Part shown: in pieces, positions 47,755-58,591 of the stretch
Layout: each line of letters begins with the position of its first letter
Position numbering within the stretch: the first letter of the stretch is position 1
DNA from: Gnetum montanum
Lineage: Eukaryota; Streptophyta; Gnetopsida; Gnetales; Gnetaceae
Direction of reading: 5' to 3'
DNA: 64,000 nt
Assembly: GCA_015680685.1 (NCBI GenBank)
Contig: MNCI01008572.1
Location: forward strand, 300,591-364,590
The notes under the pieces: generated by a model
Seen by the model: only the letters and a program-made list of their open reading frames with translations
What the model was told of the DNA's origin: nothing
The model's database searches: none
Translations under genes and position numbers: made by a program

Positions 47755-50700
47755 CCTTCAATATGAATCCTATGGCATTTTTAGAATTTCAAACTGACCT
47801 CTCTAGTATACTAAATCTATCAAAATGATAATATTCTTAAAAACTATAGAAAAATCAAACCTAACAAGAAACCACCATTACTAATCAAAAGACTAAAAAA
47901 CTTATATGATAATAGCTAGTGTGATTTGATCTACAAGAATATCAAGTAATGTAACCCTATCTTTGTATTTCACTACATGCTCAATATTTCTTACCTGTTC
48001 CTAGAACCTCTAATACCACTACATGACCTTGCTAGTACAATAACATGAATCCGACTATCATGTGCTTCTAATTGCCTCTAAAACATGAATCCTCTATTTC
48101 TTCTTACTCTTTACAACTTCTAAAACCCTTCTAATTCTCCACCAGTGTCTTCTCATCTATTTCTATACGATGCAAATACTTCTAAGGGTTCTATAGTATG
48201 CTTTTAGAAGCACCAAGTCTTTCTTCTCTACTAGTAAGGAACTTTAATAACTTAATACTTGGTGTAGGTATGAGACTTAATCATGAATTAACTTAATAAC
48301 TCTCCTAATATCATCCTATTTTAACTCATGATAAAATAATCTTTGTGGTCATTTGGAGGCCAAGTCATCATAAGCCAATAAAATATGAGAAGAGTCAATT
48401 TGAAGATAATAATTGATCATGTAAATTATGCAATATTCCACACAAGACCTCAACATTATTAATCTATTAGTCAAATGTACCTAATTACATGACCTCACAT
48501 GATAAGTGTGCATATGTTTAATAATAAAATACAAACATGTATAATTAAAGTACAAAAAATAAAATAAAACCTGCAAAATTACTTAAAATATTTTAAAAAT
48601 TAATAAAATAATACCAACTACACATGTCACATAATTCCATACTCCAAACCAATAAAATAATACCAACTACATGTGTCATACAACACAAAACTCCTTACTA
48701 ACCATCATTACCACTTCCAACAAAGGGTGACAACAAGGTACAATACATAGGTTCGATGCATAATACAAAATTTAGCAAAGGTTCTTAGTTAAGAAGTGTT
48801 ATAGACATGTTAATTCAAATTGAGCAAGATTAGCAAATTAAATAATTTTTTTGTTGGATGGATGAGAAAGAGGCAATGCTTCACATCTATTTTCATTTTC
48901 AAAGTTGAATACATTACTATAAGAAGCTAATATGCACAACTTATTTGAATGAATAAAATCTTAAGATATTATAGAAATATTCATTTTATCATTATAATAT
49001 ACTATGACAACATTAGCATCATCAATATTGTAAAGAATCTAGCACAACATTCCAAAATAAAGTAAATTAAGATTTAAGATTATTTCATTTGATAGAAAGT
49101 CCACAAGATAAAAGCATAGATGGAAGACATCATGACTAAACCACTACTAGCTCAACAATTCAACATCATCAAGCACAAATTAGGAATTAGACCTTTTTCC
49201 AACTAATCAAGTATCCACTTGCCTCAACCAACTTAGGAGCATAATTGTATGGATTAAGAGTCATTAGTTCTTTGTAGTTATAACTTCATATCATATTAGT
49301 GTTGTCTCATGTCAAGCTTGTTTTTGTATCTTTGTTCATTTCTCTAAATAATCAATCTAATGGAACTAATAGATCAAACCCTAAAATTAAAAATTTTTAA
49401 AATTTTGTTTTAATTTGGATTACTTGTCCACTCCAATCTAGTTGACCAATTTATAAAATAAAAAAATTTTAGTTATTTAATCATGTCATCCTAATTAAAT
49501 AGTCACTTTGACCACAAGCAAACTAATTTTTTTTAAAAAAAGATCTTGGGTTAGTAATTCTTTGTTAATAATTTTTATCACTTGGATTTTGATTCTTTTA
49601 AAATATTCATAATCTAACTCACCATAAGTCTACCAAAAGTTATGGTTATGAAATTTCTAGAGACCATGAGTTGTGGTTATAATTTCACAAGCTTACCATA
49701 AGTTCTTATAAATAAAAATAGAGTAAATATTCAAAATCAAAATTCCACAACTATCCCATAAGTGGATCGTGAGTCATGATGAATTTTTCTTAAATAAAAA
49801 GTCTACCATGTGACAACCATGAGCCATGGCTGAAAATATGCAGAAACCATGATTGAATCATAGGTCATGGTTGATACCACAAGTTGAGCACTAGTCATGA
49901 TTAAGAGGAAATAAATGCATATTATACCATGAGACATGATTGACTCATGATCTATTCTCTATAGAACCAAAGCCTAACCATGAGTCATGGATAATTTAGA
50001 TTTCTTAAATACCTTAAAATTTGTAAAGCAAAATTTGATGAATTTTATGTCTATAGATGAATCTTAATGAGATCTCAAGTCTACAACAATAATATCTAAT
50101 GAATAATATTTGGTATAATGGTAGAAATATTTAGAGTTAGTAATGACTCTTCAACTTCTGAACTTGAGATTGAAACTTATTTATTTATGCTTAACATACT
50201 CATAATTGAATATGATATATGTGCTAGATTTAAATGTAGATCTCTCTAATGTAATTAGTGTAATTAGAATGATTGAAGAATTTAGATGATATCAATATAA
50301 AAAGAAATTTGGTAATTTTGATTATAATTTATGGTAAATGAAAGGTTTAGATTATAATAATGAGAAATAGAAGATGAAATAAATATTAAAACTAAAAATT
50401 TGAATAGTCACTTTATTCATATGAAATCCAAAGTGTTACATGATGAAGAAACCCTTCAATTTATTGAAAAAAAATGGGACCATTCTAAGAAACTAGATTA
50501 ACATTATCCTATTATTGGGAACCTTTAGAAAAGTATAAAAATAGATGAATTGTTGTCATTTTAATGTACATGTTCTCATTAATTTATAAAAATTTGAAAA
50601 TAATATTTAAATTTTCTACTTTATTTTATTACTATCTTAAAAGATAAAAATGACATAACACAACTTTAACATTGAAGATACAAATCATAAATGATGATTT

Positions 50701-51240
50701 TTGATATCTTTATGGTCTTCTACTTTAGATGATGATACCTTTTGGCATATCATAGTAGTGTCAACACCCCATCCACTTGGTTAGTTACACTCCAAATTTT
50801 TCATTTTAAAAAATATTATACATTTCCTTAACCATCATCCTGAGTCATTTCTTTTATACCCTGACTATCTTTTTTCACTCTACTACCCAAACCCTCACTA
50901 TTATGTGCTCTTGTTTATCATATTTCTTATTTTTGCTTATCATTTTTATCCTTGTGCTTATTAATCTTATACTCCTAGTTCTTCTTATCTATTATTTTTC
51001 TCCTTGTTTAAAGATTTCTCGACTAAAAATGTAAATTTACTATTATGATAAAAAGAGAAAAAGTAGTATCAAGTTAATCAAAAATGATGAATGCAAGAAA
51101 AAGTAACAAGTTGCTAATAAGGAAATGGTTTTGAAAAGTAAGAAAAATCTAGCATAGCTCAAGTACATTATGGATATTGAGAGTTATTTTAATACATAAA
51201 ATTGGAATTCTTTGTTGCATTATAAAGGTTAATTCTATCC
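47755..51240. other. AT-rich DNA with a CATGA-word cluster; no gene
   Basis: No coding motif over 3.5 kb. Between 49620 and 49995, CATGAGTCATGG-type words cluster (next entry). The rest is simple AT-rich sequence with scattered stops. Confidence 0.55.
49620..49995. repeat. Cluster of CATGAGTCATGG-like inverted words
   Basis: Around eight partial palindromes built from CCATGA/TCATGG, for example ACCATGAGCCATGG (about 49818), CATAGGTCATGG, and CCATGAGTCATGG (49978-49990). TGAGTCA occurs at 49770-49776 and 49981-49987, TGACTCA at 49941-49947. No LTR boundaries could be found around it. Confidence 0.6.
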
Positions 51241-51806
51241 TTTTTTTTTGTCTACTATTTTTATTGCAATCTTAAGTTCTCTTCCAAGGATGCTTATATT
51301 TTTACAACCTTTATTTATAAGAAAGAGATCTCAATTTCTATTCATACTATTACCAACATTTTGATCATGCTTACTAGACCATCCTATATATGTTCTAAAA
51401 CTTCTATTACATTAAATTTCATGGGTAGGAAGCTTAAGATTACTAATATAACTTGTGGCTTGTATATGATATGGAAAATATTCTTTAAGTAAAGTAAGCT
51501 AAACTTTAGGCTTTATCTTGTTATAAGAATTTTGTCCATTAATTTCTTACCCAAGAAGGATCATTATGATGACATTTTTTCCACTATTTTCTATGTTCTT
51601 TATTACGTTTTTAAGTTAAATAAACCTCAATTTATTATGCATTGGATGATTGAGCATTCTAATGATCAATTTTCTCCTTTTCTATGATTTGGTATTTTAA
51701 TCACTAGGATCATTCAAGATGTTGATTTCTCTATTTCAAATGATAATCTTGTTGAATCATACACCACTCTCATTGATTTGGCCACCATCCATTGTATGAA
51801 GCTTTA
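51241..51806 (+). pseudogene. Putative plant transposon protein domain (Transposase_32 type) fragment
   Basis: One frame stays mostly open for about 188 codons. FYCNLKFSSKDAYIFTTFIY at the start, NFLPKKDHYDD in the middle, then NKPQFIMHWMIEHS and FGILITRIIQDVDFSISND follow the block order of the plant transposon domain found in Athila/Tat accessory ORFs (ILP, then INLPYLM, then YGMLLTRIF). Stops at 51490 and 51691 and a final stop at 51805. No nearby pol; a stray accessory-ORF remnant. Confidence 0.6.
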
Positions 51807-52419
51807 ACCCTCTTACTTCAAAACTTGTTGTATCAACTAATGAGAATTGAGAACTTATTCGAAGTTTGAATAAGTTCTAGTTAATGAGACCCAATTCTTT
51901 TACAAAAAATATACATGGTTTTCCAACTTGGATACAGCCACACTCAAAGGGTAGAATCCTTACACACCTTAAACTTCTTTTCTTAAAAAATGTGGTTTCG
52001 AGGATACCACAACCTTTATAAAGTATTGAGATCTTCTAAGGATGTTTTCTCTTAGAAGTACATCCAACCCCTCAAGGTCTCAACAAGATCAAAGGATTCC
52101 TTCTCTCAAGAAGCACATCCAGCCCCTTTGGGCTTACAATGAAAGATAGAAAGTTCAAGGAAGAAAATAGACTAAGCTTCTGAATCCTTCCTTTTTGGCT
52201 CATTAAAACAACTCAACAAATGATAAAAAATGAAGTACAAAATATCTCAAACAATATATACAATGATTTCTTGATCACATAAATAGTGCTTGCATCTTCC
52301 AAAAAGGTGTCACTTTCTTTTATAGCATTGTCAACATCAGATGTCTATTGGAATTCATACAATGGCTAGAAATGGGTAGTTGAGACATCTTCCATGAGCC
52401 TGAGATGTCTTACTGCATT

Positions 52420-52425
52420 CTCCAT
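52420..52425 (+). other. Target-site duplication, left copy (CTCCAT)
   Basis: CTCCAT at 52420-52425 recurs at 53191-53196, exactly outside the solo LTR. Six bases rather than the usual five; the last T may be chance. Confidence 0.75.
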
Positions 52426-52454
52426 TGATGAGACGCGACATGCACTGGGCCGCG

Positions 52455-52497
52455 ATATCGCGTCTTCTCCTACGATATCGCGTACGCGATATCGCAT
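52455..52497. repeat. Least decayed GATATCGC array, up to the gap
   Basis: Contains a 22-bp perfect palindrome at 52473-52494 made of CGATATCGCG and its complement around GTAC, plus a further CGCGATATCGCG word near 52452. The array runs into the unsequenced gap. Confidence 0.9.
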
Positions 52498-52690
52498 NNN
52501 NNNNNNNNNNNNNNNNNNNNNNNNNNNNNNNNNNNNNNNNNNNNNNNNNNNNNNNNNNNNNNNNNNNNNNNNNNNNNNNNNNNNNNNNNNNNNNNNNNNN
52601 NNNNNNNNNNNNNNNNNNNNNNNNNNNNNNNNNNNNNNNNNNNNNNNNNNNNNNNNNNNNNNNNNNNNNNNNNNNNNNNNNNNNNNNNNN
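52498..52690. other. Assembly gap (193 n)
   Basis: Run of n directly inside a palindromic array, probably unresolved by the assembler. The true length is unknown. Confidence 0.99.
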
Positions 52691-53575
52691 TTCTTAGTGC
52701 GTTCAAATACGACTTGATTATGAGCGTCTACGGACGTGTACGGCTAGTCAAGGAATCGGCTGCTTATCACACATAGGCTAAATTGGTGCCTCAGTACGAC
52801 CACTTCGAGCACTTGCGTTACGTGTGGCGATCCCAGTAACAATTAGCGTTTGGTAAGCCACAGTTGCATAGTTCAGGGTGTGTCCGGTAAGTGGGAACGG
52901 ATGCTGACGCTAGTTAACTTAGACTTAGGATATTAGTTAGAGTTAGTTAGTTTCTCAACCCTTTCCTCTGATAGCATAGGAGATAAGCCAAAAATACCAA
53001 AAAAATCACATACCTCAGACTTGCTTAACCATACACCGTGACACTTACAAGCAAGCCTGGGAAGACAACGAACGATTAACCCCAAGTGTTTCTTGTGGTG
53101 TTAAGGCATTTAGTTTGCGGAGTTCGACCGGATCACGCATGCACGCTCGTATTCATATGGTTGAGTGTAGGGGTACCTTGCCACTCATCACTCCATCTTA
53201 CAAGTGAGACATCTTATTTTTCCTAAGATGTCTTGACTACTTCCAAGACATCTTGCCACAACTTGAGACATTTGCTATTTTGTAAGACATATTTCTTAAG
53301 ACTAGAGCTTCTCATTAAAGATGTCTTGTAGCAGAATAAGATATCTTGTTAGTCTCCAAGTTGTCTTGTTTGAAATTAAGGCATCTTGCATTCTTGTAAT
53401 TTTCTTTAAATCCATGCATTTTCTTATGGAACTTTAGTATTCCAGTTTCTCAATTAATTCTCTTTTCTTGGTGTCCTTAATATTCTTTATTCAACTTTCT
53501 AAAACTTGCAAGATCTCATAAGCACACAAGAAAATTCTCCATTTTTCAAGGTTTTGACATACCAAAAGGTTAACA

Positions 53576-53876
53576 ATTTTCCCCTTTTTGGTGATGTCCA
53601 AAACTTGAGAAAATGGATTAGCACAAAAATAACAATAAGCATATAATAGGAAAATAAAGGGAAAATCACACAATACTTTCCCTTTTTAGGCATCATCAAA
53701 AAGAAGTTTCCTTATCAAAATCCCCCTAAATAGAAGCTCTTTTATTATTATTTTATTTATATAGAAAAGATATGTTTCTCACCTAATTGGACATGATCCC
53801 ATCCCCATGTATTTACATAGAGAAGTAAGCATTCATTCATTAAGAAGCTTGGTGAAGGCATTAGTAAGTTGACCAT
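53576..53876 (-). pseudogene. Copia RNase H C-terminal end
   Basis: Minus strand from about 53876 reads INGQLTNAFTKLLNE, a stop, then MLTSLCKYMGMGSC, matching the closing QLADIFTK-L...LG block of Copia RNase H. It is followed by about 200 bp of tail and a polypurine tract before the LTR at 53575. The upstream part is cut by LTR A at 53877. Confidence 0.7.
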
Positions 53877-54749
53877 TGATGGGATGTGATATCACATGGG
53901 CTACTATATCATGTACGTGATATCGCATCCGCCACGATATCGCATCCCCTGTGATACCACGTATGCGATATCATGTCTTCCCCTACGATATCGCGTACGT
54001 AATATTGCAGTGCGCCACCAAATCTATAAATAATAGGCAGCTCTCCCTTGTTTCTAATTCTAGGCCTAGACCGTAGCGAAACTCTAGTAGTTTTACCTCT
54101 CTAGAGATAGAATAATTTCCATGTGCCTGCAGTAGAAGCTCCAAAATGAATGGATCTTTATTCGAGCAAATATTGTACCTTAACACAAGTTTGTGTATGG
54201 AAATAAAGATGAACTTCTTGGATAAACCTTGCAGTGCATGGAATAGGCTAAATAGGATTTTATTTACTATTATTTATTATTTATCATTTAAATGCTTTAT
54301 TAGTTAATTAAATCTCTCTCAACCCTTCTCCCATAGTTAAGTGCATTTAGTATGACCGCTTTGAGCATGTGCATTATGCTTGGTGATCCCAGTAACGAAT
54401 AGCGTTTGGTAACCAAGGTTGCATTGGTTAAGGGTGTGAACAGTAAGTGGGAATGAATACTACTACTAGGTTAATTAATGCTTAGTTAGTTAGTTAAAGT
54501 TAGTTAATTAGTTTCTTTACCCTTCACCTCATTAGCATAGGAGATAAAATAGAAAAGATATAAAAATCATATACCTCAGACTTACTTAACCATACCATCG
54601 TGACAAATACAAGTCTGGGAAGACAACGAATGAATAACCCTAAGTGTTCCATGAGGCGTGTAGGAACTTAGTCTATGGAGTTCAACCGGATCACGTATGT
54701 AACTCTCGTATTCGTATGGTTGAGTGTAGGGGTACCTCACCACTCATCA
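53877..54749 (+). repeat. 5' LTR of element A
   Basis: Starts TGATGGGATGTGATATCAC, ends CACCACTCATCA. GATATCGC words fill 53880-54010; TATA box CTATAAATAA at 54024-54033. Length 873 bp, near-twin in layout to LTR B. Confidence 0.85.
53880..54010. repeat. GATATCGC array in LTR A
   Basis: Eight GATATC-like words at steps of about 14, 17 and 20 bp, joined by CATCC, GTACGT or CCCCTGT linkers, ending just upstream of the TATA box. Equivalent arrays: 38510-38580, 47640-47720 and 58595-58730. Confidence 0.85.
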
Positions 54750-54750
54750 T

Positions 54751-54768
54751 TGGTGCCATTGCCAAGGA
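54751..54768 (+). other. tRNA-Asp-type primer binding site, element A
   Basis: TGGTGCCATTGCCAAGGA, 14 of 18 bases of the Athila-type site, all differences transitions, one base after the LTR. Confidence 0.8.
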
Positions 54769-54893
54769 CTAAGTTGTTTATGCACTAAGTAGAACATAGG
54801 AAATCATCCACATCATTGGGAGCTTAAAAAACCCTTAGGGTTAATCAAAAGAAAATTAAATAACGGTCAAGTAGCATACCAAGTAAGATAACA

Positions 54894-57300
54894 ATGTCTT
54901 CTTCTTCTTCTCACAAAAGCACTTTACCGCCTAGGGATAATACTAGATACAATCGGTGACATCAAACACATAACCAAAATTTTCTAGTTACTCAAGAATT
55001 CAGTGTGGTGTACATTCATAATGATGAATATGTACCCAACTTTACCTTTTTCTTCCATCAAGACAAACAAATGCGTTGGAGAGATTTAGAAGACAACATC
55101 GTGTTACCTCCAGATAGAGCTGCCCCCAACATGCTCCTTCGTGTTACATGAATTGACATGTCACAACTATACATTGAATACATTGCATGTGATTACAATG
55201 CAAGGGATTACCATCCCACAGAAGTGCAACGTCAATGGGATGAGCGGTGGGAGAGTTACCACACATTGTTGAAGGGCAAAGGCCCATGTAATACTTCACC
55301 CATTATACATGAAGTTAAGGGTGGTGAACCTATTCTCATAGGTTCTCCACCAAATGATGTTCCCCCTCCTAATGATGGTTAGGAGGTGGTGGTTTAGAAC
55401 CTACACTCCAAAATCCAAAACTTTGGTTCTGATCCCCATGAATGTCCAATGTTGAATGAGGGAACACAGACACATTACAGGGGTGAGCATTCTTATCATC
55501 ATCACGATTGGGGCCATAGTTACTGAAGAGAAGGTAGGAGACATCATCATGGAGATGGTTCTTCTTCTTATTCTCCTTCATCACATCATTCACCCTCTCC
55601 TTCCACATCAGGACGCAGTCACAAAGAGCACAATGGTGAAGATAAGGGTAAGCAAAATGAGGAACCTCGATGAGAGAGTCGAGAGTGAGGATGAGCGCAA
55701 TCTAGAGAGTCTAGGCACAGTAGAAGGGAAAGTAGGAAAACACGTAGGCATCATAGATGTCATGAGAGAGATGATCATGATGAACCACTACTTGCCACCT
55801 GAAGTATGCTAGATATTACAGAGGCTGTGAGAATACCTACAAGGCATCAAAAAGATAGTCAAATCAAGAGACTAGATATGAACAATATCCCACACTTTGA
55901 AGGGGGATATAACGCTGATCCACAAAATCATTTACAGGCATTCCACGATGCCTGCACCTTGAAAAATATTGAAAATGAGTGGTAGAAGTTAAAGTTGTTT
56001 CCTAGGACACTCATAAAAGAAGCAGAGAGTTGGTACTAGTCCTTAGAACTGGAAACCATTAGGAGGTGGAGTACAATGTTAGAACTCTTCAACGATAAAG
56101 ACAAAACGTACTCCAAAATGTCTAACTTGTGTAAAAAGATCCAAGGATGGAAGCAAGGTACTCATGAACCCTTGGATTCTACCATTGGATGATATCATGC
56201 ATTGCTACATCATTGCCTGGGCCATGGTTACGCACAATGGGATCAACTCCGCCACCTCGTAGATGGGCTAAGACATGAAACTAGGAGAACCCTCAGGACT
56301 TATGCCCAAGGGAGATTGTCTGAACTTAGATCCCATGAAGTTCATAGATTTTTGGAGCAAGTAGCTAAATAAGAAGGGGAACTATGGAAAAGAGAAAGCG
56401 TAGAAGAATATAACCTCGATCCTTCCCTCTGAAAGAAGGGAGATTCTGCGATGAAGAGGATGAATCACCACTCGAAGAGTTTGTGAATAGAAAAACCTTG
56501 CCACTTCAAAAATTAACAATGAAAGTGTCAGCTAAGGTAGATCAAACGTTGGACTCCATAAGTAGTAAGTTTGAAACTATTTTAAAAGTCGTAGAGGAGT
56601 CTAAGGAACAAAGTAGTGACCATGACAAGAAAAAGTGGAGAGATTCAGGCCATGCACATGACAAGGGTAAGGGAAAAATGACTATCACTGATGAGGTTAT
56701 GGATTCTAACACAAACAATGATGGTGGATGTAAGATCTACCAATATGACCATCCTAAAGGATGTTGCCCAATAATCTCATGTCTGCCAGATTCCAGGGGT
56801 GTATGCACTCAACCCAAGACTTAACAGATGGTAGGCACCCTGAAGGTTACCTTATCCCCAAGGTAACCTAAGGCAATTTCACCAACCATTAACATATTAT
56901 CCAAGTGGAACTCCACCACAATCTATTGGGCAACACTAGCAGTGGCAACTCCCACAGTCATGGGGGATGCAATCGCCTAGACAACAATACCCTTACCGGC
57001 AACCAAATCCATATGGCTACTACATGCAGCAGCCGGTTTCTCCAAGTGACTCTATGGGTCATGCAACCCCACAATGTCACTACCAAGTTCAAGAGTATTT
57101 AGAAGGACTCCTTCTCCTCTGGGAGACACACCACATACATACCATCCTTCGAATCCATCTGCCACTCTTATGCCGATAGTTCCACTACAACCCACTTCAA
57201 CAATGCAAGGGAAACTCCCTACTCAACCACAACAACGTAATGCTATGAGAGCTGTAAACCTTCAACCTGCTACTGGTTCTAACAACTGAAAGAAGAGAAG
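54894..57300 (+). pseudogene. Gag polyprotein, element A
   Basis: Start ATG-TCTTCTTCTTCTT as in E. N-terminal part has a His/Asp/Arg-rich stretch around 55480-55760. Core at 55865-56380: MNNIPHFEGGYNADPQNHL, QAFHDACTL, KLKLFPRTLIKEAESWY, KIQGWKQGTHEPLDS and RTYAQGRLSELRSHE. Then CKIYQYDHPKGCCPI (56729-56773) and QYPYRQPNPYGYYMQQP (about 56985). Frameshifts and stops throughout. Confidence 0.85.
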
Positions 57301-57534
57301 ACCTTTCTTCAGAACCAAAAGCCCAAATAAGCTCTCACAACCACAAGCAGTTGAGTCCATGACCACTCCTCCAACAAATAAGACTTAGGAGCTCCCTTTA
57401 AACCAACAACAGAGCTCAATGCATACAGTTATGTTAACACATACCGTTACTAACTGGATCAAGGTGGGCCACCTTCCTAGGAAACTCTATGACCTTGAAA
57501 GTCCCTTAATCTACCTCCAAGTCGCCAGGAACGA

Positions 57535-57896
57535 ACCTCATAAGGCTCTTCTTAACTCAAGTTCCAGAGTCAACTTAATATCACAAGAAATGTATAAATC
57601 TGGAACCTGCCTCCACTCAAGAAGAGAAATATTCAACTAGAGTTGGTTGACCAGTCCATCACCATTCCCTTGGGATTGGTGGAGGACATCGTTACCACTG
57701 TGTGTGGTTGGTCATACCTAGCTAATTTCCTAGTGATAGAAGTCAATAGGAATGAAGGGGACTTCCCAATTATAATGGGAAGGGCATGACTAAGTACAAT
57801 AGACACATGCCTAGGAATCCACGATCTTTCCTTGAAAATATCTAAGGTAAACATTTATGGAAAGATCGAGAAGAAGAAAGTTCCATGCATCACATA
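57535..57896 (+). pseudogene. Retropepsin-like protease, element A
   Basis: KALLNSSSRVNLIS has Asn-Ser-Ser at the active-site triplet, so the catalytic Asp is gone. Then VEDIVTT-CGWSYLANFLVI, FPIIMGRA and LSLKISKVNIYGKIEKKKVP follow across two frames, ending at the n at 57897. Confidence 0.75.
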
Positions 57897-58591
57897 NTAT
57901 GAGCATCACCAACTTTCATCCCTTAACCTGAAAACATCAGCTGGGAGAAGTTGGACACTTCTAAGAAATTCAAACAGGTGCTTGTTATCTCATATCTCTC
58001 CCTTTCCATTCAGTCATTGGGGAGATGGCCACCTATGCTAATCATTTGGGGCCCTCAATTCTTTTAAGTTTTCTGTTTTACACGTTTTTTTTATACATTT
58101 TTGTTTTACAAATTTCATTAACTTTTCTTGTTTTTTTTTACAACATCGTTCATACTTTTTTAGTTCTTGTGTGTGTGTGTGTGTGTGTGACTTATCCATT
58201 TTGTTAAGTTTTTCACCAATAAGTGTTCTTAATGATGGTATGAACTTTGTTTCTATTGATTGCTAATGTTTGGTTTTTACCTCTAAGTTCTGATGTTGAT
58301 ACTAAGGTATGTTTCTTTTGATATAGCAGACAATGATTCCACTTCAACCATACATCCACAAATTTCCATGGTCTTTTTTGGCTTGGAAATGTACAGTCCC
58401 TTTCTAAATAAGAACTATTAATGAATCAGTGACTGAGTATTTCTCAAACTAAGGAAGGACTCAAGGATTGAAAAGGGTGTGACTTCAAGGGAACTTGATG
58501 CATTTGTGTTGGCCATTCTCTTGGGTGCTTGGATGTTTCCTTCTTGATTTTTATTATCATTTTGATGTTACTTAATTATCAGGAAGTTGAG
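57897..58591 (+). other. 3' tail of element A
   Basis: Post-INT block ATTGGGGAGATGGCCACC (58016-58033), T-rich tract (58075-58140), a (TG)n microsatellite at 58168-58189, and GGGTGTGACTTCAAGGGA (58475-58492). The final 1.4 kb that element E has before its polypurine tract are missing. Confidence 0.65.

Larger units (their letters stand above)
52426..53190 (+). repeat. Young solo Athila-like LTR, with assembly gap
   Basis: Starts TGATGAGACGCGACATG and ends GCCACTCATCA, with perfect CTCCAT on both sides and no internal DNA. It keeps many CpG sites (TACGACCACTTCGAGC, GTTCGACCGGATCACGC) that are TpG or CpA in LTRs A, B, C and E. The n run (52498-52690) sits in its GATATCGC array, and its TATA box is inside the gap. 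Confidence 0.85.
51826..53575 (-). repeat. 3' LTR of a minus-strand Copia element, split by a solo LTR
   Basis: The right edge reads TGTTAACCTTTTGGTATGTC on the minus strand (compare 17321). AGATGTCT/AGACATCT words lie on both sides of the insertion (52340-52420 and 53200-53400). The left edge is uncertain. The purine run AAAAAGGGGAAAAT directly outside 53575 looks like its polypurine tract. Confidence 0.7.
53877..58591 (+). mobile_element. Athila-like element A, Gag-AP with pol deleted
   Basis: LTR, tRNA-Asp-type primer site, Gag (54894-57300) and AP (57535-57896). At a single n (57897) the sequence passes straight to DNA that in element E lies just after INT (ATTGGGGAGATGGCCACC, 58016-58033). 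About 3.1 kb of RT, RNase H and INT are therefore absent. The tail ends at LTR B without a polypurine tract. Confidence 0.8.

Noticed and set aside
52394-52717. Open frames crossing the 193-n gap
   Set aside because: They exist only because n codons were read through; the region is an LTR.
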